Assembly: GCA_900549105.1 (NCBI GenBank)
Contig: URND01000026.1
Coordinates: 1-29,505 of the forward strand
Length of the DNA stretch: 29,505 nt
Source: an uncultured Eubacteriales bacterium
Lineage (GTDB): Bacteria; Bacillota; Clostridia; Lachnospirales; Lachnospiraceae
Direction of reading: 5' to 3'
Shown here: positions 16,897 to 24,055 of the stretch, in pieces
Layout of the letters: every line of letters begins with the position of its first letter
How positions within the stretch are numbered: the first letter of the stretch is position 1
The notes under the pieces: model-generated
Databases searched by the model: none
Seen by the model: the letters and a program-made list of their open reading frames with translations, nothing else
Told to the model about the DNA's origin: nothing
Translations under genes and position numbers: made by a program

Positions 16897-17682
16897 TTAA
16901 ATCAAATGTTTTTCTGCTAATTTTTTAACAATTAATGCTACAGCTTCATCATCGGAGCCATTAAATTTCTCACCTGCGCCCTTAGCCTGTTTTGTAAAGG
17001 ATTTCCGTACCTTTGTCGGCGAGCCTTTAAGCCCGATATCAGCCACATCCACTGTATCCTTTAATTCTTCCAGTCCCCACACCTTAATCTCTTTGGAATA
17101 AGCCTTATAGACGCCTTTGACCGTCATATATCTCGGTGTATTCAATTCGCTCAATGCGGTTAAAAGAGCCGGCATTTTTACTTTCAGCATATGACTTCTG
17201 TCTTCAAACTTACGTTTCACGATCAGCGCTTCCCCGTCAACCCGGATATCTTCCACATAGCTTATCTGAGGAATTCCAAGATGCTCCGCAATCTGAGGAC
17301 CAACCTGGGCCGTATCCCCGTCAATCGCCTGACGGCCGGTGATGATCAGGTCATAATCCAGTTTCTTTAAAGCCGCGGCGATGGTTGATGAGGTTGCCCA
17401 TGTATCCGCACCGCCAAATGCCCGGTCGCTGATAAGAATGGCATCATCGGCTCCCATTGCCAATGCTTCCCGCAGCGCTTCCTCTGCCTGCGGAGGTCCC
17501 ATAGAGACAATTGTCACTGTTCCCCCAACTTTCTCTTTTAATGTTAATGCAGCTTCAATCCCCGCCTTATCATCCGGATTAATAATGCTCGGTACGCCGT
17601 CCCGGATTAAGGTATTTGTCACTGGGTCAAGCCGAACTTCCGTCGTATCCGGTACCTGTTTTACACACACAACAATTTTCAT
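16897..17682 (-). CDS. etfB: Electron transfer flavoprotein, beta subunit
   Basis: EtfB pairs with EtfA and holds the second nucleotide or FAD. The 261-residue product begins MKIVVCVKQVPDTTEVRLDP. It shows INPDDKAGIEAALTLKE, VTIVSMGPPQAEEALREALAMGADDAILISDRAFGGADTWATS, ITGRQAIDGDTAQVGPQIAEHLGIPQISYVE and KRKFEDRSHMLKVKMPALLTALSELNTPRYM, a continuous family match. I chose the ATG at 17682, where AAGGA lies 8 nt upstream, and not the in-frame codon 11 positions earlier. It is the first gene of the lactate operon and is divergent from the LysR regulator, whose ATG is 187 nt away. Confidence 0.95.
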   Translation of the reverse strand: MKIVVCVKQVPDTTEVRLDPVTNTLIRDGVPSIINPDDKAGIEAALTLKEKVGGTVTIVSMGPPQAEEALREALAMGADDAILISDRAFGGADTWATSSTIAAALKKLDYDLIITGRQAIDGDTAQVGPQIAEHLGIPQISYVEDIRVDGEALIVKRKFEDRSHMLKVKMPALLTALSELNTPRYMTVKGVYKAYSKEIKVWGLEELKDTVDVADIGLKGSPTKVRKSFTKQAKGAGEKFNGSDDEAVALIVKKLAEKHLI

Positions 17683-17794
17683 TCTCAAAATCCTTTCTTT
17701 AAATTTTTTTCTCAAGTATCTGTGCCCTCATTGTTACATTCTTTGGCTATGAATTCAAATATCCTTTTTTCTGAAAAATATAACTTAGAGTTCC

Positions 17795-17824
17795 TTGCTT
17801 TTCCGACAAACTTCGTCATATAAT
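17795..17824 (+). promoter_or_regulatory. Predicted promoter of the first LysR regulator gene
   Basis: TTGCTT and TATAAT are separated by 18 nt and end 45 nt before the regulator ATG. The same 187-nt gap must hold the etfB promoter on the other strand. For that promoter I see only a weak candidate (TTGAAT, 16 nt, TAACAA at about 17730-17757), as expected for an activator-dependent promoter. Confidence 0.5.
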
Positions 17825-17869
17825 TAACTTTATAATTGAAATCTTACATTTATCTTAGGGGGGATTTTC

Positions 17870-18781
17870 ATGGACATACGAGAAATGCGTTATTTCACAG
17901 AACTGGCAAAAACAAAAAATATGACAAAGGCTGCTCAAAATCTATACATCTCACAGCCGGCTCTGCATAAAGCGCTGCGAAAAGTAGAAGCCGAATTGAA
18001 CACTACACTTTTTTACAGACAGGGAAATGAATTTTTGCCGACAGATACAGGTATCATTTTACTGGAAAACTCAAAATCCATTCTTAACCTGGTTGCCCAG
18101 ATGGAAGATTCCATTGCAGAGACAAAAAATTTAAAACGTGGAAAAGTTCACTTAGGGTTTCCTACGGTTGTCGGAAACCTGTATATGCCGGACCTGCTTA
18201 TTAAGTTTCAGCAAATCCACCCAAACATCGCTCTCCACACCACAGAATCCGGCGGCGCAACCCTGGCCCATATGGTTACTGAAGGGGAATTAGACATGGC
18301 TATCATTATGCGCCCGGTCTACTCAGATGCTTTAAATGAGATTCCTATCATCAAAAATCAGATGGTAGCCTGCGTCAATAAATCCCACCCCTGGGCCAGC
18401 CGAAACTTTGTGACAATTCGGGATTTTAAAGATGTTCCTTTTGTCACTTTTGATGAAAACTTTAATATTCATACCCAACTGCTCGAACGATTCCGGGCCG
18501 AAAACATTCAACCTGATTTTGCCCTGACAAGTTCCAGCAGCCAGTTTCTTTACAAATATGCCACTCTTTCAAACAGCATCCTCATTCTCCCTATCCCGAT
18601 GATTGAGCTGTATTGTAAAGATGACCCAATAAAAATGATTCCCTTTAGTCCGACTTTCCCATGGGAACTAAGTCTTATATTTCGCAAGAATGTTTTCCTG
18701 TCTACAGCAGCCAAAGCGCTCATTAATTTCATTCAGGAGTACATTTTTCAGAATAGCCGTGACTCATACTATCACTTTTAG
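17870..18781 (+). CDS. LysR-family transcriptional regulator of the lactate/propionate operon (inferred)
   Basis: The 303-residue protein has a LysR N-terminal winged helix-turn-helix (MRYFTELAKTKNMTKAAQNLYISQPALHKALRKVEAELNTTLFYR) and a C-terminal effector-binding domain from about residue 90 (GKVHLGFPTVVGNLYMPDLLIKFQ onwards). AGGGGGG stands 6 nt before the ATG. It is transcribed divergently from etfB, the usual layout for a LysR protein that controls its neighbour and itself. The effector is unknown; lactate or a CoA-thioester intermediate is only a guess. It is a close paralogue of the second LysR protein at 25657-26547. The gene ends in a terminator whose stem matches that of the controlled operon. 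Confidence 0.93.
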   Translation: MDIREMRYFTELAKTKNMTKAAQNLYISQPALHKALRKVEAELNTTLFYRQGNEFLPTDTGIILLENSKSILNLVAQMEDSIAETKNLKRGKVHLGFPTVVGNLYMPDLLIKFQQIHPNIALHTTESGGATLAHMVTEGELDMAIIMRPVYSDALNEIPIIKNQMVACVNKSHPWASRNFVTIRDFKDVPFVTFDENFNIHTQLLERFRAENIQPDFALTSSSSQFLYKYATLSNSILILPIPMIELYCKDDPIKMIPFSPTFPWELSLIFRKNVFLSTAAKALINFIQEYIFQNSRDSYYHF

Positions 18782-18893
18782 TTATTTATTTAATTACTTT
18801 TTATTATCGCAAATAGTAAATATGTCCATATATCCCTTCATAATTTGTCGATTTTTTGACATATTTTTTTCGCATCACATTTTTTAGAACGCA

Positions 18894-18928
18894 AAAATCC
18901 CCGTAACACAACAAATTACGGGGATTTT
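18894..18928 (+). terminator. Terminator of the first LysR gene
   Basis: AAAATCCCCGTAA pairs perfectly with TTACGGGGATTTT across a 9-nt loop and is followed by ATTGTCC. Twelve of the stem positions are identical to the terminator at 9130-9162, but the loop differs. It lies about 110 nt after the regulator stop. Confidence 0.75.
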
Positions 18929-18963
18929 ATTGTCCGATTTAAAGTTTTACTTAAACACAAAAA

Positions 18964-19012
18964 GAGCCGGTGCTTTCAGGAATAAAAATTCCAGATTCTA
19001 AGCGTGCGGCTC
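18964..19012 (-). terminator. Terminator of the GNAT acetyltransferase gene
   Basis: A compound hairpin is formed by GAGCCG with CGGCTC, GCTT with AAGC, and an inner GGAAT/ATTCC helix with a 4-nt loop. In the minus-strand direction it is followed by TTTTTGTG. It lies about 20 nt after the acetyltransferase stop. The plus-strand side also ends in a T run, so it may work both ways. Confidence 0.7.
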
Positions 19013-19031
19013 CCTGCCGTTTTTTCACCAA

Positions 19032-19502
19032 TTACAATCGGCAAATCATTATATATTCTTCCTCGTTTTCATCAACAACCTCAAAGCCTGTTTTTCGATA
19101 CATATTCACTGCATAATTTGCTTTTTGAACAGATAAAGATGCCTGCCTATATCCCTTATCCTTTAAAAGATGCAGCATAGCTCTCATAAGCGACGTGCCA
19201 ATGCCTAAATGCCTGTATTCTTCATACAGCGCCATAGCAAACGAGGGTGTTTCGGCATCAATATGCCCGTAGTCATCCATAATACGCACCCATACTGCGC
19301 CCACAATTCTCTCTTCTACTTCCGCCACAAGACACCAATCATCTGCTTTTCCGAAATCTGCAATATATACCTGCAGCTCAGGCTGTTCAATAATAGACTT
19401 TGGCGGCTTTTCCATTCCCTCTGGGATAAAAATTGCTTCATACAAAAAATCAGCTAATATCGGATACTCGTTTTCTCTGATTTCCCGGATTTTATAATTC
19501 AT
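19032..19502 (-). CDS. GNAT-family N-acetyltransferase
   Basis: The 156-residue protein has the GNAT fold order: an N-terminal region (IREIRENEYPILADFLYEAIFIP), a beta hairpin (VEERIVGAVWVRIM), and the acetyl-CoA pyrophosphate loop in YRHLGIGTSLMRAMLHLL (R-x-x-G-x-G). It ends in a C-terminal motif (SLSVQKANYAVNMYRKTGFEVVDENEEEYIM). The substrate cannot be deduced. AGGAG lies about 12 nt upstream of the ATG, a slack spacing. It sits at the downstream end of the accessory stretch, right after a decayed PH-domain gene fragment. Its strand and the short gaps suggest it can be read with the genes upstream. Confidence 0.9.
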   Translation of the reverse strand: MNYKIREIRENEYPILADFLYEAIFIPEGMEKPPKSIIEQPELQVYIADFGKADDWCLVAEVEERIVGAVWVRIMDDYGHIDAETPSFAMALYEEYRHLGIGTSLMRAMLHLLKDKGYRQASLSVQKANYAVNMYRKTGFEVVDENEEEYIMICRL

Positions 19503-19517
19503 TATTTTAAATTTCTC

Positions 19518-19580
19518 CTAGCATATAATCATATCTGAATGATATTCCTGCATTTTATTGAAAAATCCCGATTTGTCCAT
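19518..19580 (-). pseudogene. Decayed 3' fragment of a PH-like-domain gene
   Basis: The 20-residue tail MDKSGFFNKMQEYHSDMIIC is nearly the same as the last residues of the intact protein at 22603-23025 (DKEGFFNKMKEYHPDMIII). About 55 nt match at DNA level as well. Upstream of residue 1 the frame runs into unrelated sequence, so only the 3' end of a second copy survives. It is a relic of local duplication. Confidence 0.65.
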
Positions 19581-19860
19581 GAAATCCTCTGAAAACGTTG
19601 TATTTTCAAAGTATTTCGCCTGCTTAGTTTCCAGTCTTATGTATTTTCCCTTGTTTTTGCCCTTACGAGCCGAAACAAGGGAACTATGTTTATCTGAATA
19701 CAAAACTTCTTTCTCGGTGGGTAGTAAGCCCTCGGCGTTTGACAGCGAAATACACCTCTTGCACAAAGCTGTTCTTCGTGCAAAAGGCATTTCGCTCCTA
19801 CACATGAGCCACCGCCCGAAAGGGGGAGCGGAAAAGCAGCTGAGACAGAGAAGCATCCTG
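19581..19860. other. Unexplained stretch with a long hairpin; no convincing gene
   Basis: These 280 nt lie between a duplicated gene fragment and the DUF3592 gene. One minus-strand frame is open across it, but its translation is rich in Cys, Arg and Ser, runs into the PH fragment and has no recognisable domain, so I do not call it a gene. The main structure is the imperfect hairpin at 19744-19796. The stretch looks inserted, but I see no clear terminal repeats. Confidence 0.5.
19744..19796. repeat. Long imperfect hairpin (18 bp in two blocks)
   Basis: AGCGAAAT (19744-19751) pairs with ATTTCGCT (19789-19796). Inside it CCTCTTGCAC (19755-19764) pairs with GTGCAAAAGG (19778-19787), including one G-T pair. 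The two helices are separated by a 3-nt/1-nt internal loop and closed by a 13-nt loop. There is no T run directly after either side, so it is not a typical terminator. Confidence 0.6.
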
Positions 19861-20868
19861 CTATTCCTTCCAATATCCAAGTTCTTTTAATAATTCCTCA
19901 GCTTTTGGCTTATACTTGACTTGTGCTGAAACATAAAGAACCGTGTCGCTGATACGAATTTTTGCCACATAAAGTGTTCCGTTTTCTACTGAATACAACT
20001 CGTGAACCATTCCGCCAGAATCTCTAATGTTTCCATCCGATATAGGAAGTGTCATACCATTAAATAATACACTGGCACTTTCCGCCGTATCCATAACAAC
20101 AAAATCCATTCTAATATTGCCATCGTTAAATGAGTATGCCTCTTTAAGCATAGAGCCCACTTTCCAACTCTGGCTTAGCTCTGTTGATGTATCTTTAGCT
20201 GTATAACCGGCAGCCCTGACAATTTCTACGAAATGGTCTGTATCTATGGGGCGAATACCCGGAAACAGCTTTATTGACAAAAATGTACCGCCTAAGAATA
20301 TCAAAATAGCCAAAAGTCTTAAAGCCGCTTTCAAAGCTGGATTTCGGCTATTCCTGTTTCTTTCATTGGATTTGACATATTCTTCAGGTGGAAGAGTTTC
20401 CTTTTCTTCCAGTTCACCTTTGCGCCGCATCTTACGAATGAGCGCCCAAACACCCGAAAGGAAAAATCCGATTGTGATAAATATTGCTCCAAAGACAAAG
20501 AAAAGTATCAGATTTTTAACACTCGGTGCTAAAATGTCGGTTGAGTTTTCTGGCTCTTCAGGATTATACTTTATTTTGATTTTATCGCCAAGTCCCATTG
20601 CCTTGCTTCTATTGTAAAGCTTATCGGAGTATTTATTCCCATTCACTTCATACTGATAGGTAATATCATAATCGACATGTTGATTATGACGAGTACCTGA
20701 ATACTCACTCGATATATCAATAACATAAGCAGTCGTGAAAACCCAGTCTTTCTGATTATGTTCATCTATGTAGTTGTAAACACCCTCGCCAACCATTCGA
20801 ATACCGAGAATTAATACAATAATTCCCATTATTCTAAAGAGCATCGTAAAAATTGTTCCTTTTTTCAT
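19861..20868 (-). CDS. DUF3592-domain membrane protein, function unknown
   Basis: The 335-residue protein has an N-terminal membrane segment (about residues 7-25), then an outside beta-rich domain with DUF3592 features (TTAYVIDISSEYSG, YDITYQYEVNGNKYSDKLYNRSK, GDKIKIKYNPEEPENS). A second membrane segment (LILFFVFGAIFITIGFFLSGVWALI) follows, then a charged linker and a third segment (ALRLLAILIFLGGTFLSI). The C-terminal domain of about 130 residues is likely outside the membrane. DUF3592 proteins have no established function. It begins 14 nt after the stop of the next upstream gene, so the two are probably co-transcribed. AT-rich base use sets it apart from the metabolic genes. Confidence 0.8.
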   Translation of the reverse strand: MKKGTIFTMLFRIMGIIVLILGIRMVGEGVYNYIDEHNQKDWVFTTAYVIDISSEYSGTRHNQHVDYDITYQYEVNGNKYSDKLYNRSKAMGLGDKIKIKYNPEEPENSTDILAPSVKNLILFFVFGAIFITIGFFLSGVWALIRKMRRKGELEEKETLPPEEYVKSNERNRNSRNPALKAALRLLAILIFLGGTFLSIKLFPGIRPIDTDHFVEIVRAAGYTAKDTSTELSQSWKVGSMLKEAYSFNDGNIRMDFVVMDTAESASVLFNGMTLPISDGNIRDSGGMVHELYSVENGTLYVAKIRISDTVLYVSAQVKYKPKAEELLKELGYWKE

Positions 20869-20882
20869 AATTACACTGTTTT

Positions 20883-21803
20883 CTAACCTTTAGACGTTTC
20901 TATTCTTTCTTTTAATACATTCACTTCATATTCGTGAATTTGCTGCTCATATTGGAATTTATGTTTTTTCCCTTTATTATCGGTAAATTCAAAATAAAAG
21001 TAATATTTCCTGTGCAATGAACCATTACCGTATCCTCCATGCCTTACAACTCGTTTTATCTTCCGACAATCTGCAATTTCACTATATTTGTAGCAATTTC
21101 CATTAAACGGAGTCGTTTGGCAGTAAAAACTATCCTTTCCGATTTTAACTTGAAAAAACAAGTGATAGTTAAACAATAGCAAAGCAACGGCAACGGCCAT
21201 TGCAATACTCGGTATAATGATAAAATTAAAACCGATTTCTCTGATTAAGAAAACATCAATGAAAGCAAGTACAGCAAGTATCACAATTCCCAATACAATT
21301 CTTGTTTTGCCAAAAAACTTACCGTCAATCAAATAATCGTCTTTTTCTTTTAAGGTATTTGTCCTTATACTTCGTGTATCAGCGTTTGCTCGTTTGATTA
21401 AATAATCCACGCTTTTTTCATCATTATAGAAAAATGGGAAACGCATCACCCTTTTGTTATAAAGTGCAATATTACAGTATTCACCTTGTCCGCCGTTTTG
21501 AGATCTACCGGAGCTAATCCACGCTTTTTCAACATTGGTATAAGTATAATACTTTCCGTTACGGATACCTGTTTGATAATAAAAGCCTTCATCGGAAATC
21601 AGCACTTTATAAAATAAAAGACGATATATTGTGAGTATAAGAACAAGCACTATCAGGGCAGTAAAAATTCCTGTAAATATGACTGCTCTATTGTTTATTC
21701 TATACAGCCATAGTGTAAGCCCACCGAATAAGCAAGACATTAAAAATATTAAAATTACAGGCGCTTTACCACTTCCTATTTTATATTTCCATTCTTTACT
21801 CAC
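20883..21803 (-). CDS. Membrane protein with two tandem PH-like modules, function unknown
   Basis: The 306-residue product starts at a GTG (MSKEWKYKIGSG) with GGAGG 8 nt upstream; an in-frame ATG 19 codons earlier lacks such a site. The protein appears to be an internal duplication: two membrane segments then a soluble module with KVLISDEGFYYQTGIRNGKY, followed by two more membrane segments and a module with FQVKIGKDSFYCQTTPFNG. The matching positions (FYYQT/FYCQT, YYTYTNVEKAW/CYKYSEIADCR) suggest small PH-like domains that face the cytoplasm. I do not recognise a named family. It is probably co-transcribed with the DUF3592 gene. Confidence 0.75.
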   Translation of the reverse strand: MSKEWKYKIGSGKAPVILIFLMSCLFGGLTLWLYRINNRAVIFTGIFTALIVLVLILTIYRLLFYKVLISDEGFYYQTGIRNGKYYTYTNVEKAWISSGRSQNGGQGEYCNIALYNKRVMRFPFFYNDEKSVDYLIKRANADTRSIRTNTLKEKDDYLIDGKFFGKTRIVLGIVILAVLAFIDVFLIREIGFNFIIIPSIAMAVAVALLLFNYHLFFQVKIGKDSFYCQTTPFNGNCYKYSEIADCRKIKRVVRHGGYGNGSLHRKYYFYFEFTDNKGKKHKFQYEQQIHEYEVNVLKERIETSKG

Positions 21804-22211
21804 ATTAAATTCCTCCAAATACAACAAAATCAACAAATAGAAACAACTGCTTTGTATCAATGTTTCTATAAGCCACAGACCCGATTGCGTTGCATCAATT
21901 TTAACATCTTATTATATCACTTCTTTGATGCCCCAATTCAATATTGTCATCTATATAACGGTGTTTATCAGATTTTTCCTCCCTTATTTTTGCCCTGATA
22001 AGGTGGCGAGGGAAGCATAAACACAAGTAAAATCGTATAAAGGGCTAAGGCGGGCACATTGCGATAAATCCTTTGTTTTCAAGCGTTTTAGAGGATTTTA
22101 TTAAAGCCCTATGTAGGGAAGTAACCACTTATAAAATTGTGGTTTTCAAATCCCTCTTTATCTGCAACAGATAGATCATTCCACCGCCCGGAAACTACTT
22201 GATACCAGCCT
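21804..22211. other. Gene-free AT-rich gap with a relic of the PH-domain gene
   Basis: About 400 nt hold no credible gene. The right part (22143-22180) carries a relic of the PH-domain gene. The part at 21960-22130 has a less AT-rich block (around 21995-22060) with no identified function. The left end probably holds the promoter of the tandem-PH gene, but I see no clear boxes. A 10-mer CCACCGCCCG at 22181 also occurs at 19809 in the other unexplained stretch. Confidence 0.5.
22143..22180 (-). pseudogene. Second decayed fragment of the PH-like-domain gene
   Basis: TCCCTCTTTATC, CAACAGATA and TCATT occur in the same order and almost the same spacing as in the intact gene at 22651-22677. The minus-strand translation SVADKEGF mirrors SVVDKEGF of the intact protein. 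Nothing else of the gene is left. Confidence 0.5.
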
Positions 22212-22397
22212 TTAATTCCAAAAAATATCTTCATGAGAAATGGTTGGACTTTTATCTGCTTTTGCTTCCATAATAGCTTCTATCTCATCCGGTTCCGGAG
22301 TCACTTCTGGAATAAATTTAATAATCACTTTATAAATCGCCTCAATATCTTCATCAGGCACTAAATCAATTAATCCTTTAAGCATTTCTCTGCTCAT
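22212..22397 (-). CDS. Small antitoxin-like protein
   Basis: The 61-residue acidic protein (MSREMLKGLIDLVPDEDIEAI, then EPDEIEAIMEAKADKS and ISHEDIFWN) resembles short clostridial proteins usually found next to RelE/ParE-type toxins. The DEIEAI...SHEDI tail is typical of that group. AGGAGG lies 9 nt before the ATG. A truncated toxin-like frame ends 13 nt upstream, so this is probably the surviving half of a broken toxin-antitoxin pair. The assignment rests on resemblance and context. Confidence 0.65.
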   Translation of the reverse strand: MSREMLKGLIDLVPDEDIEAIYKVIIKFIPEVTPEPDEIEAIMEAKADKSPTISHEDIFWN

Positions 22398-22410
22398 TCT
22401 TCTGCGCCTC

Positions 22411-22560
22411 CTATATTCTTTTATATATCTGTCCTCGAGGACTTATATCATTTATTGTTATTATATCATTTTCTATAGTAAATAACACCCGCAAATTTCC
22501 AACTCTTAAGCGATATTCATTGTCAAACCATGTCGACCATACTTCCAAAATTTTTAAAAA
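22411..22560 (-). pseudogene. Remnant of a RelE/ParE-like toxin gene (N-terminus lost)
   Basis: A 49-codon open frame reads WFDNEYRLRVGNLRVLFTIE then NDIITINDISPRGQIYKRI and a stop. The pattern YRLRVGNxRVLFxI...I..I.PRGQ.Y is the C-terminal half of RelE-type mRNA interferases. There is no start codon at its head and an in-frame stop lies directly upstream at 22561. The N-terminal half, about 40 residues, is missing. It lies right before the antitoxin-like gene. Confidence 0.7.
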
Positions 22561-22602
22561 CTATATCATAGCTGCATTATAAATTAACCATTTTGTCATC
22601 AA

Positions 22603-23025
22603 TTATATAATAATCATATCTGGATGATATTCCTTCATTTTATTGAAAAATCCCTCTTTATCCACAACAGATATCATTACCGCCGACTTGTTCTTATATT
22701 TTATTTCAATTCTGTCAAGAGATGCGGCCAGAGAAGAGGAAGCATCTCTTGTCGGGGAAATGGAAAGGATATCGCCGTATGGGATTTTCTTCTTTATAAA
22801 CCCAAAAACAATAATCAATTCTTCATTCTGAAGTTCTACATAATTATGGAGGACAATGGATAGACAAAAGAATTCCACTGCAAGGAATACTGCCAAAGTA
22901 GTAATCAGCGCAGCAGCATTTGGCTCTACACAGGCGCTGAAAATAATAAGCGGTATAAGCAATACCGCAACACCTATAATGATTGCATAAAACCACCATG
23001 ATACTTTTCCCTTAAATTTCATCAT
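22603..23025 (-). CDS. Membrane-anchored bacterial PH-domain protein (bPH_4 type)
   Basis: The 140-residue protein begins MMKFKGKVSWW, with AGGAGG 6 nt upstream; the longer open frame upstream lacks a ribosome site. Two membrane segments (FYAIIIGVAVLLIPLIIFSA and AALITTLAVFLAVEFFCLSIVL) are followed by a small beta-rich domain. It reads VELQNEELIIVFGFIKKKIPYGDILSISPTRDASSSLAASLDRIEIKYKNK and then GFFNKMKEYHPDMIII. The IPY.DI.SI.PTR....SLA.SLDRIEI.Y pattern is that of the bacterial PH-like family PF06713, whose role is unknown. Two decayed partial copies lie within 3.5 kb downstream. Confidence 0.85.
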   Translation of the reverse strand: MMKFKGKVSWWFYAIIIGVAVLLIPLIIFSACVEPNAAALITTLAVFLAVEFFCLSIVLHNYVELQNEELIIVFGFIKKKIPYGDILSISPTRDASSSLAASLDRIEIKYKNKSAVMISVVDKEGFFNKMKEYHPDMIII

Positions 23026-23082
23026 AGCCACCCTCCTTTTTAAATCTCTGTTTATCACATCCATACTTGTTTTAATACCTTC

Positions 23083-23091
23083 ATTGTACCA
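23083..23091 (-). promoter_or_regulatory. Possible extended -10 promoter of the PH-domain gene
   Basis: On the minus strand TGG is directly followed by TACAAT, an extended -10 element, about 60 nt before the PH-domain gene start. No good -35 box is visible. It lies just beyond the terminator of the thiolase operon, as expected for a new transcription unit. Confidence 0.4.
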
Positions 23092-23132
23092 CACCCCTTC
23101 TGCCGCTGAACAGCTTGAATATAAAAAACTAA

Positions 23133-23164
23133 AGACTCTGCGATTGGTGTAAATCGCAGAGTCT
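23133..23164 (-). terminator. Terminator of the thiolase / hydroxybutyryl-CoA dehydrogenase operon
   Basis: AGACTCTGCGATT pairs perfectly over 13 bp with AATCGCAGAGTCT around a 6-nt loop. On the minus strand it is followed by TTAGTTTTTTATATT. It begins about 30 nt after the dehydrogenase stop. Confidence 0.88.
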
Positions 23165-23194
23165 CCATATATAATAAAGGAAGGCATTATTATT

Positions 23195-24043
23195 TTAATA
23201 TGTATAAAATCCTCTTCCGGCCTTTTTCCCAAGCCATCCGGCTTTTACATATTGTCTGAGCAGCGGGCATGGCCGATATTTACAGTCTGCATAACCTTCA
23301 TACATAACTTCCATAATCGCAAGCACCGTATCTAAACCGATAAAGTCTGCCAACTGTAAAGGCCCCATCGGATGATTCATTCCGAGTTTCATTACCGTAT
23401 CTATATCTTCAACGGAGGCAACGCCCTCATAGAGACAATAAATTGCTTCATTAATCATCATCTGCAATACGCGGTTGGAAACAAATCCCGGAACATCCCG
23501 AACCTCCACCGGTGTTTTGTTTAATTTTAAAGTCAGGGCTTTGATAGCTTCATAGGTTTCATCTGATGTTGCAATTCCCCGGATAATTTCTACAAGCTTC
23601 ATCACCGGCACCGGATTCATAAAGTGCATTCCAATGCCCTTTTCCGGCCGTTTTGTTACCGCTGCAATTTCAGTAATCGGCAGCGATGATGTGTTTGTAG
23701 CCAATATGCAGTCCGGCTTGCACACTTCATCCAGTTTACGGAAGGTATTGCTTTTAATTTCCATATTTTCAACAATCGCTTCAATTACAATATCGCAATC
23801 TTTAGCGTCTTCTAAAGAGTCGGAAGGTATGAGCCTTGCCATCGTTTCTTTTTTCTGCAAATCATCCATCCGGCCTTTGGCGATATCTTTATCAAGAAGT
23901 TTATTTATAAACTTCAAACGGCTGTTGACAATCTGCAGATTAATATCATTTAAATATGTTTCAATGTCGGCAGCCGCCATAACCTGCGCAATTCCGCCGC
24001 CCATCTGGCCGGCGCCGATAACCATTGCTTTCTTCACGCTCAT
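23195..24043 (-). CDS. hbd: 3-Hydroxybutyryl-CoA dehydrogenase
   Basis: The enzyme interconverts acetoacetyl-CoA and 3-hydroxybutyryl-CoA with NAD(P)H. At 282 residues it has full family length. The Rossmann loop is VIGAGQMGGGIAQV; the catalytic residues are in NTSSLPIT (S119), GMHFMNPVPVMKLVEII (H140 and E152) and the following VRDVPGFVSNRVLQMMINEA. The C-terminal dimerisation part ends LGKKAGRGFYTY, as usual. AGGAGG lies 8 nt upstream and the thiolase stop 12 nt upstream, so the two genes form one operon. Crotonase and butyryl-CoA dehydrogenase are not beside it, so direction (butyrate synthesis or breakdown) is not settled. Confidence 0.96.
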   Translation of the reverse strand: MSVKKAMVIGAGQMGGGIAQVMAAADIETYLNDINLQIVNSRLKFINKLLDKDIAKGRMDDLQKKETMARLIPSDSLEDAKDCDIVIEAIVENMEIKSNTFRKLDEVCKPDCILATNTSSLPITEIAAVTKRPEKGIGMHFMNPVPVMKLVEIIRGIATSDETYEAIKALTLKLNKTPVEVRDVPGFVSNRVLQMMINEAIYCLYEGVASVEDIDTVMKLGMNHPMGPLQLADFIGLDTVLAIMEVMYEGYADCKYRPCPLLRQYVKAGWLGKKAGRGFYTY

Positions 24044-24055
24044 TTTCTTTTCCTC

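Noticed and set aside
17750..17757. TGAATTCA palindrome between etfB and the first LysR gene as operator
   Set aside because: It is only 8 bp, lacks the LysR spacing and has no second copy near the other LysR gene.
19518..19880. A 120-codon minus-strand frame between the acetyltransferase and DUF3592 genes
   Set aside because: Its start lies inside the DUF3592 gene, it crosses a long hairpin and ends in the fragment of a PH-domain gene. It reads as chance continuation, not one gene.
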